Below are positions 9,303-17,491 of a stretch of 64,000 nt of DNA, piece after piece. The stretch covers positions 434,001-498,000 of the forward strand of contig NZ_LMKL01000001.1 in the NCBI RefSeq assembly GCF_001421505.1. Direction: 5' to 3'. Each line of letters starts with the position of its first letter. The stretch's first letter is position 1. The notes under the pieces were generated by a model, which saw nothing but the letters and a program-made list of their open reading frames with translations, had not been told where the DNA came from and did not search any database. A program made the position numbers and the translations under genes. Source of the DNA: Sphingomonas sp. Leaf17. GTDB taxonomy: Bacteria; Pseudomonadota; Alphaproteobacteria; Sphingomonadales; Sphingomonadaceae.

Positions 9303-10685
9303 TCAATCGGCAAACAGCAGCACAGGGGTTTCCAGATAGCGTTTCAACGCCTGGACGAAACTTGCCGCATCCCAGCCATCGACGACCCGGTGATCGCAGC
9401 TGATCGACAGGTTCATCAGCTTGGCGCGGCGGATCTCGTCGCCCCGCCCGGTAAATACCGGCCGCTCGATGATCCGGTTCGGGCCGATGATCGCGACTTC
9501 GGGGCGGTTGATGACCGGCGTCGTCGCGATCCCGCCCAGCGGCCCCAGCGAGGTGATGGTCAGCGTGGACCCCGACAGTTCGGCGCTGGTCGCCTTGCCG
9601 GTCCGCGCGGCCTCCGCCAGTCGGCCGATCTCGGTCGCGAGCTGCCAGACGTTGCGGTCCTGCGCGTCGCGGATCACCGGCACCATCAGCCCGGCATCGG
9701 TCTGCGTCGCCATGCCCAGATGGATGCTGCCGGCCCGGGTCACCACGCCAGCCTCGTCATCGTAGCGCGCGTTCAGCATTGGGAAGTCGGGGATCGTCCT
9801 GCAGATTGCGGCGATCAGCAGCGGCAGCATCGTCAGCTTCGGCCGCGCGCCCCGGTGATCGTTCAGGTCGGCGCGCATCGCCTCCAGCGCGGTGACGTCG
9901 ATCTCGTCGACATAGGTGAAATGCGGGATCGCCCGCTTCGACGCGGCCATGTTCTCGGCGATCCGCCGCCGCATGCCGATGACCCGCACCGGCTCATCCG
10001 GGCGCGCGCGCGACGTTTGCGGCGCGTGATACCCTTGCGCCGATCCATAGCGCAGATACGCATCCAGATCGGCATGCCGCACCCGCTCGCCATCGGTCTT
10101 CACCGTGGCCAGGTCGATCCCCAGGTCGCGCGCACGGGCACGAACGGCGGGCGAAGCGAGCACCTTAAGTTCCTCCCCGGCACGGGGAGGGGGACCATCC
10201 GCAGGATGGTGGAGGGGCGCTTCCACAGGGGCTTTCGTTTGTGCTGCATGCTCGGGCACAGCGATAGGGGGAACAGCCTGTGGCTCCCCCCCTCCACCAC
10301 CAGCTTCGCTGGCGGTCCCCCTCCCCGTGCCGGGGAGGATCTGCGCCTCCTCGACCCCAGGGTTCTCCGCCTCATACTGCTCGGCCGTCTCGGCCTGCGC
10401 ATCCGTCGGCGGCGCGGCGATCACCTCGCCCGACCCGGCATCGGCATCCGTCTCGATCACGACCAGCGCGGCACCGATCGACACCTGGTCGCCGACCTCG
10501 CCCGCCAGTTCGACCACCACGCCCGACACCGGCGACTCCATCTCGACGGTCGCCTTGTCGGTCATCATGTCCGCGATCTGCTGGTCTTCCTCGACGCGGT
10601 CGCCGACGGCCACATGCCACGCGACGATCTCGGCCTCGGAAATGCCCTCGCCAATGTCGGGCAGCTTGAAGGTGAAGCGAGCCAT
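9303..10685 (-). CDS. bkdB: Branched-chain 2-oxoacid dehydrogenase E2 (dihydrolipoyl acyltransferase)
   Basis: E2 core subunit of 460 residues. The lipoyl domain covers residues 1-80, with the lipoylated lysine at about position 44 (MMTDKATVEM, the branched-chain-type DKA motif). A peripheral-subunit-binding domain is at about 175-212 (LASPAVRARARDLGIDL). The catalytic acyltransferase domain follows and ends with the active site ISCDHRVVDGWDAA. The start overlaps the E1beta stop as TAATG. Residues 114-173, in the linker between the lipoyl and subunit-binding domains, are encoded by an inserted palindromic DNA element (see the repeat at 10170-10340). The linker is naturally flexible and Ala/Pro-rich, so the insertion is probably tolerated. 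The E1 genes are directly upstream. No E3 gene is nearby, so the general lipoamide dehydrogenase must serve. Confidence 0.93.
   Translation of the reverse strand: MARFTFKLPDIGEGISEAEIVAWHVAVGDRVEEDQQIADMMTDKATVEMESPVSGVVVELAGEVGDQVSIGAALVVIETDADAGSGEVIAAPPTDAQAETAEQYEAENPGVEEAQILPGTGRGTASEAGGGGGEPQAVPPIAVPEHAAQTKAPVEAPLHHPADGPPPRAGEELKVLASPAVRARARDLGIDLATVKTDGERVRHADLDAYLRYGSAQGYHAPQTSRARPDEPVRVIGMRRRIAENMAASKRAIPHFTYVDEIDVTALEAMRADLNDHRGARPKLTMLPLLIAAICRTIPDFPMLNARYDDEAGVVTRAGSIHLGMATQTDAGLMVPVIRDAQDRNVWQLATEIGRLAEAARTGKATSAELSGSTLTITSLGPLGGIATTPVINRPEVAIIGPNRIIERPVFTGRGDEIRRAKLMNLSISCDHRVVDGWDAASFVQALKRYLETPVLLFAD
10170..10340. repeat. Palindromic mobile-type element in-frame in the E2 linker
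   Basis: Two inverted copies of a roughly 48-55-bp GC-rich unit lie at 10170-10217 and 10285-10340 around a 67-bp spacer. Each unit holds an outer hairpin (CTCCCC/GGGGAG) and an inner hairpin (ACCATCC/GGATGGT in the first copy). The first unit is identical over 48 bp to that at 51932-51979 in sufD. Read on the minus strand it encodes AQILPGTGRGT, a GGGGG stretch and PLHHPADGPPPRAGEEL, with no stop and no frameshift. Confidence 0.9.
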
Positions 10686-11758
10686 TATGCGTCCTTCATC
10701 AATGTCTTGAGGGCCTCGCCGATGCGGACCGGCCCGGGAAAATATGCCCATTCCAGGCTGTGCGGATACGGCGTGTCGAACCCGGTCACGCGCGCGATCG
10801 GGGCCTCCAGATGATAGAAGCACCGCTCCTGCACCAGCGCCGACAGCTCGGCGCCGAACCCGCCGGTCCGCGTCGCCTCGTGCACGATCATGCAGCGGCC
10901 GGTCTTCTTCACCGACGCCTCGATCGTCTCGATGTCCAGCGGCACCAGCGTGCGCAGGTCGATGATTTCGGCATCGACGCCCGAGTCCTCGACCACCGCC
11001 GCGCAGACATGGACCATCGTCCCGTATGCCAGGATCGTCACCGCATCCCCGGCCCGGACGATGTTCGCCTTGCCCAGCTCGATCCGGTAATACCCCTCCG
11101 GCACCGCACCGCCCGGATGCTTCGACCAGTTCTGCGCCGGCCGGTCCCAATGCCCGTCGAACGGCCCGTTGTAGATCCGCTTCGGCTCGAAAAACAGAAC
11201 CGGGTCATTGTCCTCGATCGACGCGATCAGCAGGCCCTTGGCGTCGTAGGGTGTCGCCGGGATGACCGTCTTGACGCCCGATACATGGGTGAAGATCCCC
11301 TCCGGCGACTGGCTGTGCGTCTGCCCGCCAAAGATACCGCCGCCGAACGGCGACCGCACCGTCAGCGGCGCGGTGAACTCGCCCGCCGAGCGATAGCGCA
11401 GCCGCGCCGCCTCCGACACCAACTGGTCGAGTGCCGGATAGATGTAATCGGCGAACTGGATTTCCGGCACCGGGCGCAGGCCGTATGCGCCCATGCCGAC
11501 CGCCACGCCGATGATCCCGCATTCGGTGATCGGCGTGTCGAACACGCGGGTCTTGCCGTATTTCGCCTGCAGGCCGGCGGTGGCGCGGAACACGCCGCCG
11601 AAAAAGCCGACATCCTCGCCCATCACGATCATGGCCGGGTCGCGCGCCATCATGACGTCCATCGCCGAATTGATCGCCTGGATCATCGTCATGCGGGTGG
11701 TGGGTTGGGTCTCGGGTTGCATGTCTGTCGTCTCGCTCATCGTCCCCACCGCGTTCAT
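10685..11758 (-). CDS. bkdA2: Branched-chain 2-oxoacid dehydrogenase E1 beta subunit
   Basis: E1 beta subunit of 357 residues. Landmarks are MTMIQAINSAMDVMM, the thiamine-diphosphate-site glutamate segment VMGEDVGFFGGVF, FDTPITECGIIGVAVGMG, and the SPFGGGIFGGQTHSQSPEG block of the branched-chain and pyruvate E1beta family. With E1alpha it forms the alpha2beta2 decarboxylase. The start is placed at 11758 because it overlaps the E1alpha stop as ATGA; an internal ATG at 11740 (MSETTDMQPE) is the alternative. The SHSQSPEG-type region and the E1alpha signature favour branched-chain substrates over pyruvate, in line with bkd-type subunits. Confidence 0.93.
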   Translation of the reverse strand: MNAVGTMSETTDMQPETQPTTRMTMIQAINSAMDVMMARDPAMIVMGEDVGFFGGVFRATAGLQAKYGKTRVFDTPITECGIIGVAVGMGAYGLRPVPEIQFADYIYPALDQLVSEAARLRYRSAGEFTAPLTVRSPFGGGIFGGQTHSQSPEGIFTHVSGVKTVIPATPYDAKGLLIASIEDNDPVLFFEPKRIYNGPFDGHWDRPAQNWSKHPGGAVPEGYYRIELGKANIVRAGDAVTILAYGTMVHVCAAVVEDSGVDAEIIDLRTLVPLDIETIEASVKKTGRCMIVHEATRTGGFGAELSALVQERCFYHLEAPIARVTGFDTPYPHSLEWAYFPGPVRIGEALKTLMKDA

Positions 11759-13044
11759 GCTTTTCGATCCCACGGCCGACCGCTCGCGGTTTCCTCGGCC
11801 AGCATCTGCGCCTGCTGCTCGCGCAAGTGCCACGGCATTTCCTCGAACACGCCGTCGAACAGCGTGTCGAGCGGCTGATGCAGCCCGTGGCCGAGGATGC
11901 CGTTCTTCTCGGCCTCCTTCTGCGCCGCCTTGACCTGCTCGGCGCACTCGCGGTCCTGCGCGGCGTGGGCGGCCTCGTCCCACTCACGACACGCGACCAG
12001 ATGATCCTTCAACCGCTTGATCGGGTCGCCCAGCGGCCACGCCGTCGCCTCGTTCGCGCTGCGATATTGCGACGGATCATCCGACGTGGAATGCCCCTCC
12101 GCGCGGTAGGTGAAATGCTCGATCAGCGTCGGCCCCTGGTTGGTCCGCGCGCGTTCCGCCGCCCACTGCGTCGCGGCATAGACCGCCAGCGCATCATTGC
12201 CGTCGACCCTGAGGCCGGCGATCCCATAACCGATCGCCCGCGCGGCAAAGGTCGTCGCCTCCGCGCCGGCGAACCCTGAAAAGCTGGAAATCGCCCACTG
12301 GTTGTTGACGACGTTCATGATTACCGGCGCGCGGTAGACGCTGGCGAAGGTGCAGGCGGAGTGAAAATCGCCTTCCGCGGTCGATCCCTCGCCGCACCAC
12401 ACGGCGGCGATCCGCGTATCGCCCTTGGCCGCGCTGGCCATCGCCCAGCCCACGGCTTGCGGATATTGCGTCGTCAGATTGCCCGAGATCGAGAAGAACC
12501 CCGCCTCGCGCACCGAATACATGATCGGCAGCTGCTTGCCCTGCAACCGGTCGGCGCTGTTCGAATAGATCTGGTTCATCATGTCGACCAGGCTCCAGTT
12601 GCGTGCGATCAGCAGCCCCTGCTGGCGGTAACTGGGGAAGCACATGTCCTCGTAATCCAGCGCATGCGCGGCGGCGACCGCCACCGCCTCCTCGCCCGTG
12701 GCCTTCATGTAGAAGCTGGTTTTGCCCTGGCGCTGTGCCCGGAACATCCGCTCATCGAACGCGCGCAGCAGCACCATCGAGCGCAGCATCCGCCGCATCA
12801 GATCCGGCGACAGTTTCGGATCCCACGCGCCGACCGCCTGGTTCGCGTCATCGAGCACCCGGATCAGGCCATAGGACAGGTCGTGAAAGTCGGCGGCCGG
12901 TTCGGCGGTGTCGGGCCGGCGCGACAGGCCGGCGGCCGGCACCTCGACCGCGACGAAGTCCGCCTCGTCGCCGGGGCGGAAGCGCGGTTCGGGGACGTGC
13001 AGCGTCAGCGGCTGCAGATTCGATCGGGGGTGGTCGCTCGCCAC
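11755..13044 (-). CDS. bkdA1: Branched-chain 2-oxoacid dehydrogenase E1 alpha subunit
   Basis: E1 alpha subunit of 429 residues. It begins VASDHPRSNLQPLTLHVPEP, a typical bkd-type N-terminal extension. The thiamine-binding region shows the GEGSTAEGDFHSACTFASVY and NNQWAISS motifs (GDG/NN family motif). The phosphoserine-loop-like YRAEGHSTSDDPSQYR resembles the mitochondrial enzyme. The GTG start at 13044 is preferred over an ATG at 13056, because a GGAGAG ribosome site spans 13054-13049 and overlaps that ATG. It heads the bkd operon: E1alpha, E1beta and E2 all overlap by a few bases. The complex converts branched-chain 2-oxoacids from Leu, Ile and Val to acyl-CoA. A perfect TATAAT occurs on the minus strand at 13135-13130, but its -35 region is poor. 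Confidence 0.93.
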   Translation of the reverse strand: MASDHPRSNLQPLTLHVPEPRFRPGDEADFVAVEVPAAGLSRRPDTAEPAADFHDLSYGLIRVLDDANQAVGAWDPKLSPDLMRRMLRSMVLLRAFDERMFRAQRQGKTSFYMKATGEEAVAVAAAHALDYEDMCFPSYRQQGLLIARNWSLVDMMNQIYSNSADRLQGKQLPIMYSVREAGFFSISGNLTTQYPQAVGWAMASAAKGDTRIAAVWCGEGSTAEGDFHSACTFASVYRAPVIMNVVNNQWAISSFSGFAGAEATTFAARAIGYGIAGLRVDGNDALAVYAATQWAAERARTNQGPTLIEHFTYRAEGHSTSDDPSQYRSANEATAWPLGDPIKRLKDHLVACREWDEAAHAAQDRECAEQVKAAQKEAEKNGILGHGLHQPLDTLFDGVFEEMPWHLREQQAQMLAEETASGRPWDRKA

Positions 13045-13048
13045 GCAT

Positions 13049-13054
13049 CTCTCC
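13049..13054 (-). promoter_or_regulatory. Ribosome binding site that sets the bkdA1 start
   Basis: GGAGAG on the minus strand lies four bases before the GTG at 13044. It overlaps the upstream ATG at 13056-13054, which makes that ATG an unlikely start. Confidence 0.6.
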
Positions 13055-13247
13055 ATATCCGGCCCGCTTGTCCGGCCCGCCCGTAGGGAAGGCGCCGGAG
13101 CACGGACTCGACTGTTTCAAACCCTTGTTATTATATTTCAACGGCCATGGCGAGAGGGTCCGTGGCCCGGATCGACGTATTGCGGCTTGCGACGACCCCG
13201 GTCCACCGCGTAGGCGCGAACGCGATGTCAACCGGAACCCACCCCTG

Positions 13248-13682
13248 ATGCCCGCGCGCACCCGCATGACGATCGCCGCACTGCGCCCGCTGCTGGCGAA
13301 CGAGGCGTTCCTGCAACTGGTGCGCTACGGCATCGGCGGGCTTGGCGTCACGCTGTTCGCGGCCGGCGTCTACCTGCTGTTCGCCGCCGTGCTGCATGTC
13401 CCGCCGCTGATCGCCAACACCATCAGCACCGCGTTCGGCGTCGGCATCGGCTATCTGGTCCACAGCCGCTGGAGTTTTCGCGCCGAGCCGGGGCGCGAGG
13501 GCGCGATGATTACCAAGTTCGTCGTCGCCTCCGCCATCGCCTTTGCGCTCAACAGCTTCTGGGTCTGGCTGGCGACCCACGCCTGGGGCCTGCCGGTCTG
13601 GACGCCCGTCGTCGCGACGGTCGGCGTGACCCCGTTCGTCAGCTTCCTGCTGTTCCGATACTGGACGTTTGCAAAAGACTGA
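13248..13682 (+). CDS. GtrA-family membrane protein
   Basis: The protein has 144 residues and four hydrophobic segments, fitting the GtrA family (PF04138). Recognisable pieces are LVRYGIGGLGVTLFAAGVYLL, ANTISTAFGVGIGYLVHSRWSF (the family hallmark region with the WSF sequence after helix 2), and FVSFLLFRYWTF at the C-terminus. GtrA proteins are thought to move undecaprenyl-linked sugars across the inner membrane or to aid glycosyltransferases. No glucosyltransferase gene is adjacent, so the partner is unknown. A second ATG at 13266 is a possible start. It is divergent from the bkd operon, with 203 bases between the two starts. Confidence 0.85.
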   Translation: MPARTRMTIAALRPLLANEAFLQLVRYGIGGLGVTLFAAGVYLLFAAVLHVPPLIANTISTAFGVGIGYLVHSRWSFRAEPGREGAMITKFVVASAIAFALNSFWVWLATHAWGLPVWTPVVATVGVTPFVSFLLFRYWTFAKD

Positions 13683-13697
13683 GCCGACGGGCAAAGA

Positions 13698-13712
13698 GAA
13701 CGGACCATGAAC
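13698..13712. promoter_or_regulatory. LexA (SOS) box upstream of imuA
   Basis: GAAC (13698-13701), seven bases, GAAC (13709-13712) matches exactly the alphaproteobacterial LexA operator GTTC-N7-GTTC read on the other strand. It ends 21 bases before the imuA GTG start, a suitable place for repression. Confidence 0.75.
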
Positions 13713-13733
13713 GATAGTCCGTGATCGCAACCT

Positions 13734-14456
13734 GTGTCGAGTCGTACCCTTGCCGCATTGCAGGCCGCGCTGGGCGACCTGACGCGCGACGGTTTCAGCC
13801 GCCGACCGGAAATGCCGTTCGGCGTGGCGGACGTCGATTCCCGGCTGGCCGATGACGGCCTGCGGCTGGACGCGCTGCACGAGGTGACCGCCGCCACGCC
13901 GACGCTCGACGACGAGATCGCGACCACGCTGTTCCTCGCCGGCCTCGCCGCACGCTGCTGGGGACCGGTCCTGTGGATCGCCAGCCGACAGGATCTGTTT
14001 GCGCCCGACCCTACCGCCGTGGGCCTCGCACCCGGTCGCCTGATCCGGGTGGCGGCATCGGACGACGCCGACGTGGCCCGGCTGATGGAGGCGGGATTGC
14101 TCCATCGCGGCCTGGGCGCGGTCATCGGCGAGGCTGCCCGCATCGGCCCCGCCGCCCTCGCCCGCGTCTGCGTCGCGGCGGCGGGTGGCCAGACGATCGC
14201 ACTCCTCCACCGGCGTCACGGCAGCGATGATCCGCTGGTCGCCCCGTCCCCCGCGCGCACCCGCTGGCGCGTCGGCGCCATGCGCGCGCCCCGACCCGGC
14301 CGCGCCCGCTGGACCCTTGATTGCGCGCATCAGGTGGACGGTCCGCCGTTCACGGCCTCTGTTCGCGCCTGCGACGAAACCGGGCGGCTGGCGGGACTGC
14401 CGCGTGCCGTGGATCGCGTCCCGACCGTACGCGAATGTCACCGCGAGGCGGCGTAG
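13734..14456 (+). CDS. imuA: ImuA-like SOS mutagenesis protein, without imuB beside it
   Basis: The 240-residue product resembles ImuA, a RecA/SulA-like accessory factor of the ImuA-ImuB-DnaE2 translesion system. Segments such as LGDLTRDGFSRRPEMPFGV, LDALHEVTAATPTLDDEIATTLFLAGLAA and CWGPVLWIASRQDLFAPDP (a degenerate ATPase core) match the family. It is about full length. The GTG start is the first usable codon after an in-frame TGA at 13722, and there is no good ribosome site. A perfect LexA box lies just upstream, which supports SOS control. In most proteobacteria imuB follows at once. Here the next 285 bases carry only repeats and then a convergent trehalase, so the gene is an orphan in this window. 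Other SOS polymerase genes could be elsewhere. Confidence 0.75.
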   Translation: MSSRTLAALQAALGDLTRDGFSRRPEMPFGVADVDSRLADDGLRLDALHEVTAATPTLDDEIATTLFLAGLAARCWGPVLWIASRQDLFAPDPTAVGLAPGRLIRVAASDDADVARLMEAGLLHRGLGAVIGEAARIGPAALARVCVAAAGGQTIALLHRRHGSDDPLVAPSPARTRWRVGAMRAPRPGRARWTLDCAHQVDGPPFTASVRACDETGRLAGLPRAVDRVPTVRECHREAA

Positions 14457-14560
14457 ACGCATGGAAACCAGCTCATAAAAACCGCTGTCCTATTGGCGGC
14501 CGATATGAAACGATCGCATCGTCATTAACGCTTGAGATATCAAAGCCTGATCCGTCACCC

Positions 14561-14624
14561 GCGAGCGTGGCGAAGCAATCCAGGACCACGCCTCCGACGC
14601 TCTGGATTGCTTCGCCACGCTCGC
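14561..14624. repeat. Long perfect inverted repeat downstream of imuA
   Basis: A 23-bp arm (14561-14583) is exactly inverted at 14602-14624 around an 18-base loop. Imperfect complementarity extends outward to GATCC at about 14549 and GGATC at 14640. It is a REP-like intergenic palindrome between the converging imuA and treA genes, and may end both transcripts. Confidence 0.8.
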
Positions 14625-14679
14625 CGGTGACGGGTGGATCAATGTCACGGTGTTGTAGTCGGGGCATATCCTGGAAACA

Positions 14680-14718
14680 CTACCCCCCCCCCGCTGCGGG
14701 TATAACCTTTGTAACCTT
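14680..14718 (+). repeat. Short repeat also found in-frame inside sufD
   Basis: CTACCCCCC, then GCTGC, then ACCTTTGTAACCTT recur here and on the sense strand of sufD (51763-51725), with the intervening bases largely alike. In both places one frame reads PPAAG-V/I-TFVTF. Here the copy is intergenic and has a longer run of C, an indel relative to sufD. The region 14457-14741 has no other recognisable content apart from the palindrome at 14561. Confidence 0.7.
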
Positions 14719-14741
14719 CCAGCCCCCGATTGCCGCGCCGG

Positions 14742-16346
14742 TCACTGCACCGGATACGCCACCTGAAACGCCCGCACGACGCCGTTGGTCCAGCCAAAGC
14801 CATCCTGCGTCGGATATTCCCCGCCACCGCCGGCACGGCTTTCCTCGACGTCGTATTTCTCCAGCATCTTGCCGCTGCGCCGATATTCCCGCTCCGCCGT
14901 CATCAGGAAGCGGGTCGCCACCAGTTGCGCGGTCACGCTGTCGCCGGCCGCGCGCAACGCCTCATGCCCCACCCATTGCAGCGGTGCCCAGCCATTGGGC
15001 GTATCCCATTGCTGCCCGGTCCGCACCGTCGTCGTCCGCAGGCCGCCGGGGGCCAGCAACGTGCCGGCGATCGTCCGCGCCACCGCCTTCGCGCGATCGG
15101 GCGCGGCAAGGCCGGTGAACAGCGGATAGGCGGTCGCGGCGCTCAGGCCCGTGCGGACCATGCCCGCCTGCCAGTCATAATCGCCGTAGCGCGCCTGCCC
15201 GGGCACCCACAGCCATCGCTCGACCGCCGCCCGCCGCCGCGCGGCCTGCCCGTCGAAGTCCCGCGCGCAGATCGCGTCGGCCAGCGCCCTGCACGCCGCC
15301 GCGATAGCCCGTTCCTGACCATAGAGCAGTGCGTTCAGGTCGACCGGCACGATCGCCGTGGTACGAATGGTCTTCAGCGTCCGCCCGTCGCCCAACCAGC
15401 GTGACGAATAATCCCATCCGCTCTCCGCGCCCGCGCGCAGGTCGCGGTACACCTCTGCCGCCGCCCGACCACTGGCCCGCCCGCTGGCCTGCGCGGTCAG
15501 CACGTCCTCGCGGTAGCTTTCGTCGCGCGGGGTGTCGCGGTCGTCATAATAACGGTTCAACACCGCCCCGTCGGGCATCCGCACCACCCGCGCCGCCGCC
15601 GGAACCTTCGCCGACACGGTCGCCACGCCGCGCATCCAGTACGCATGTTCGGCCCTGAGCGCCGCCAGCCGCCGCCGCCTGACCGCTGGCGCACGCTGCT
15701 CGGACAGGCCCATCATCAGGTATAGGAACGGCGGCTGCGACCGGCTGACATAATAGGTCCGCGCACCATTGGGGACGTGCCCGTATCGTTCGACCAGCGA
15801 CACGAAGTCGTCGATCATCCCGTCGATCAGGTCGTCGCGCCCATCCGCCTTCAGGCCCAGCATCGTGAAATAGCTGTCCCAGTAATAGGGTTCACGAAAC
15901 CGCCCGCCCGGCACGACATAGGGGGCCGGCAACGCCAGCGCCGACGACCCCGCCGCCGGCGACAGCGGCGGCCGGGCAAGGTCGCGCCACAGGCCGGTGA
16001 TATGCGCCGCCATCGTCGGCCGCGCCGCGCTGGACGCCACCACCGGCGCGTCGGACGGCACATCGAAATGCGCGAGGACGAAGCGTTTCAGCGCCGCGTC
16101 GTCCGCCGGCTTCTCCCGCCGGTACGCGGCCAGAATGACCGCCGCCGGCCGCTTCGCCACCGCATCGACAAAGGTCTTTCCGTCCGGGAATATCCGCCGC
16201 ATCTGCACGTCGTGGAACAGCGGCCCGTACAGGTCGGCCGGCGTCCGCACGCCCTGCGCCGGCACCATGCGCGCCGGCACACCCCGCGCGCCCGCCGCCG
16301 TCGTCGCGCAGGCAAGCAGCAACAGCGCGGGCGCGATGATCCTCAT
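14742..16346 (-). CDS. treA: Periplasmic trehalase (GH37)
   Basis: The 534-residue protein has an N-terminal signal peptide (MRIIAPALLLLACATTAAG) and both GH37 trehalase signatures: PGGRFREPYYWDSYFTMLGL at about 160-180 and QWDTPNGWAPLQWV near 440. Intermediate blocks such as SGWDYSSRWL (about 320), where the family keeps its catalytic acid Asp, are also present. It hydrolyses trehalose to glucose in the periplasm. The start overlaps the stop of the upstream FAH-family gene as ATGA. The two functions are not obviously related, so the coupling is probably simple compaction. The C-terminal end is complete and faces the repeat-rich region behind imuA. Confidence 0.93.
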   Translation of the reverse strand: MRIIAPALLLLACATTAAGARGVPARMVPAQGVRTPADLYGPLFHDVQMRRIFPDGKTFVDAVAKRPAAVILAAYRREKPADDAALKRFVLAHFDVPSDAPVVASSAARPTMAAHITGLWRDLARPPLSPAAGSSALALPAPYVVPGGRFREPYYWDSYFTMLGLKADGRDDLIDGMIDDFVSLVERYGHVPNGARTYYVSRSQPPFLYLMMGLSEQRAPAVRRRRLAALRAEHAYWMRGVATVSAKVPAAARVVRMPDGAVLNRYYDDRDTPRDESYREDVLTAQASGRASGRAAAEVYRDLRAGAESGWDYSSRWLGDGRTLKTIRTTAIVPVDLNALLYGQERAIAAACRALADAICARDFDGQAARRRAAVERWLWVPGQARYGDYDWQAGMVRTGLSAATAYPLFTGLAAPDRAKAVARTIAGTLLAPGGLRTTTVRTGQQWDTPNGWAPLQWVGHEALRAAGDSVTAQLVATRFLMTAEREYRRSGKMLEKYDVEESRAGGGGEYPTQDGFGWTNGVVRAFQVAYPVQ

Positions 16347-17350
16347 GCAGCGACCACCGTCTGTTCGATCACGCCGAAGATCGGGTGATGCCGGTCGTCC
16401 TCGGCCCAGATCCGCACGGTATCGCCCGCCTTCAGGAACGGCGTCGTCGCCGCGCCGGTGGTGATCGTCTCGACCGTGCGGACCTCGGCGAGGCAGGAAT
16501 AGCCGACGCCGCCGTCCGCCACCGGCTTGCCCGGCCCGCCATCGGTGCCCCAGTTCGACACCGTGCCCGACCCGATGATCGTGCCCGCGCCCAGTTTGCG
16601 CGTCCGGGCGGCATGCGCGATCAACGTCCCGAAATCGAAGGTCATGTCCTTGCCCGCATCGGCCCGGCCAAGCGGCTGGCCGTTCAGGTCGACCATCAGC
16701 TTGCGGTGCAGCTTGCCCTCCTGCCACCAGTCGCCAAGCGCATCGGGCGTCACGAACACCGGCGAGAAGGCGGAGGCCGGCTTGGACTGGAAGAACCCGA
16801 ACCCCTTGGCCAGTTCGCCCGGAATCAGCCCGCGCAGCGACACGTCGTTGGTCAGACCGACCAGCCGCACCGCCGCCAGCGCCTCCTCGCGGGTGGCTCC
16901 CATGGCCACGTCGCCGGTCACGACGACCACCTCGCCCTCCATGTCGCAGCCCCAGGCCGGATCACCCAGCGGAATGGCGTCGCGCGGCCCCAGGAACCCG
17001 TCCGACCCGCCCTGATACATCAGCGGATCGTGCCAGAACGTCTCGGGCATCTCGGCTCCGCGCGCCTGCCGCACCAGCGCGACATGGTTCACATACGCCG
17101 ATCCGTCGGCCCACTGATACGCGCGCGGCAGCGGTGCCGCGGCGTCATGCTCATGAAAGCGTTCGCGCGGGATGGCCGCATGTTCCAGGTCGGTGGCCAG
17201 ATTTTCCAGGTCGACCGACACCCGGTCCCAGTCGTCGAGCGCGGCCTGCAACGTGCCGACGATGTGCCCCGCGTCCGCATACCAGGCCAGATCGTTGGAA
17301 ACGACGACGAGCCGACCGTCGCGGCCGTGCTTCAGGCTTGCCAGTTTCAT
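16343..17350 (-). CDS. Fumarylacetoacetate hydrolase family protein
   Basis: The 335-residue protein belongs to the FAH superfamily (2-oxohepta-3-ene-dioate hydratase / fumarylacetoacetase fold). The metal-binding region is GCDMEGEVVVVTGDV at about 135, with QSKPASAFSPVFV and the GSGTVSNWG segment further on. The length and the N-terminal block LASLKHGRDGRLVVVS fit the bacterial FAH subgroup found in tyrosine or homogentisate breakdown clusters. No hmgA, maiA or hpd gene is adjacent, so the substrate is open. The downstream trehalase start overlaps its stop. A bidirectional-looking terminator separates it from the EF-hand gene upstream. Confidence 0.85.
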   Translation of the reverse strand: MKLASLKHGRDGRLVVVSNDLAWYADAGHIVGTLQAALDDWDRVSVDLENLATDLEHAAIPRERFHEHDAAAPLPRAYQWADGSAYVNHVALVRQARGAEMPETFWHDPLMYQGGSDGFLGPRDAIPLGDPAWGCDMEGEVVVVTGDVAMGATREEALAAVRLVGLTNDVSLRGLIPGELAKGFGFFQSKPASAFSPVFVTPDALGDWWQEGKLHRKLMVDLNGQPLGRADAGKDMTFDFGTLIAHAARTRKLGAGTIIGSGTVSNWGTDGGPGKPVADGGVGYSCLAEVRTVETITTGAATTPFLKAGDTVRIWAEDDRHHPIFGVIEQTVVAA

Positions 17351-17491
17351 GGATCGTCTCTCCTGCCGGTTGCGCCCGGTAGAACCGGGTCTGGGGGTGG
17401 CCAGTGTAGACCGCCCCCGCCGCCCCTGTCACCCGGGAAGGCAGGCGTCCGACCGAAGATTTCCGCCCCTCGCAAGGCCGAAAGCCAGTAG

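Noticed and set aside
13130..13135. TATAAT on the minus strand as the bkd promoter
   Set aside because: The -10 is perfect but no acceptable -35 lies 16-18 bases upstream, so it is not listed as a promoter.
12603..13247. Longer N-terminus for GtrA
   Set aside because: It would cover the divergent bkdA1 gene. The ATG at 13248 fits the four-helix GtrA pattern.
14457..14741. Possible remnant of imuB after imuA
   Set aside because: No Y-family polymerase motif is visible in any frame; only repeats are present.
16347..16727. Extension of trehalase upstream to a 661-codon frame
   Set aside because: It would overlap the FAH gene and lacks the signal peptide. The ATG at 16346 overlaps the FAH stop and begins a clean signal sequence.
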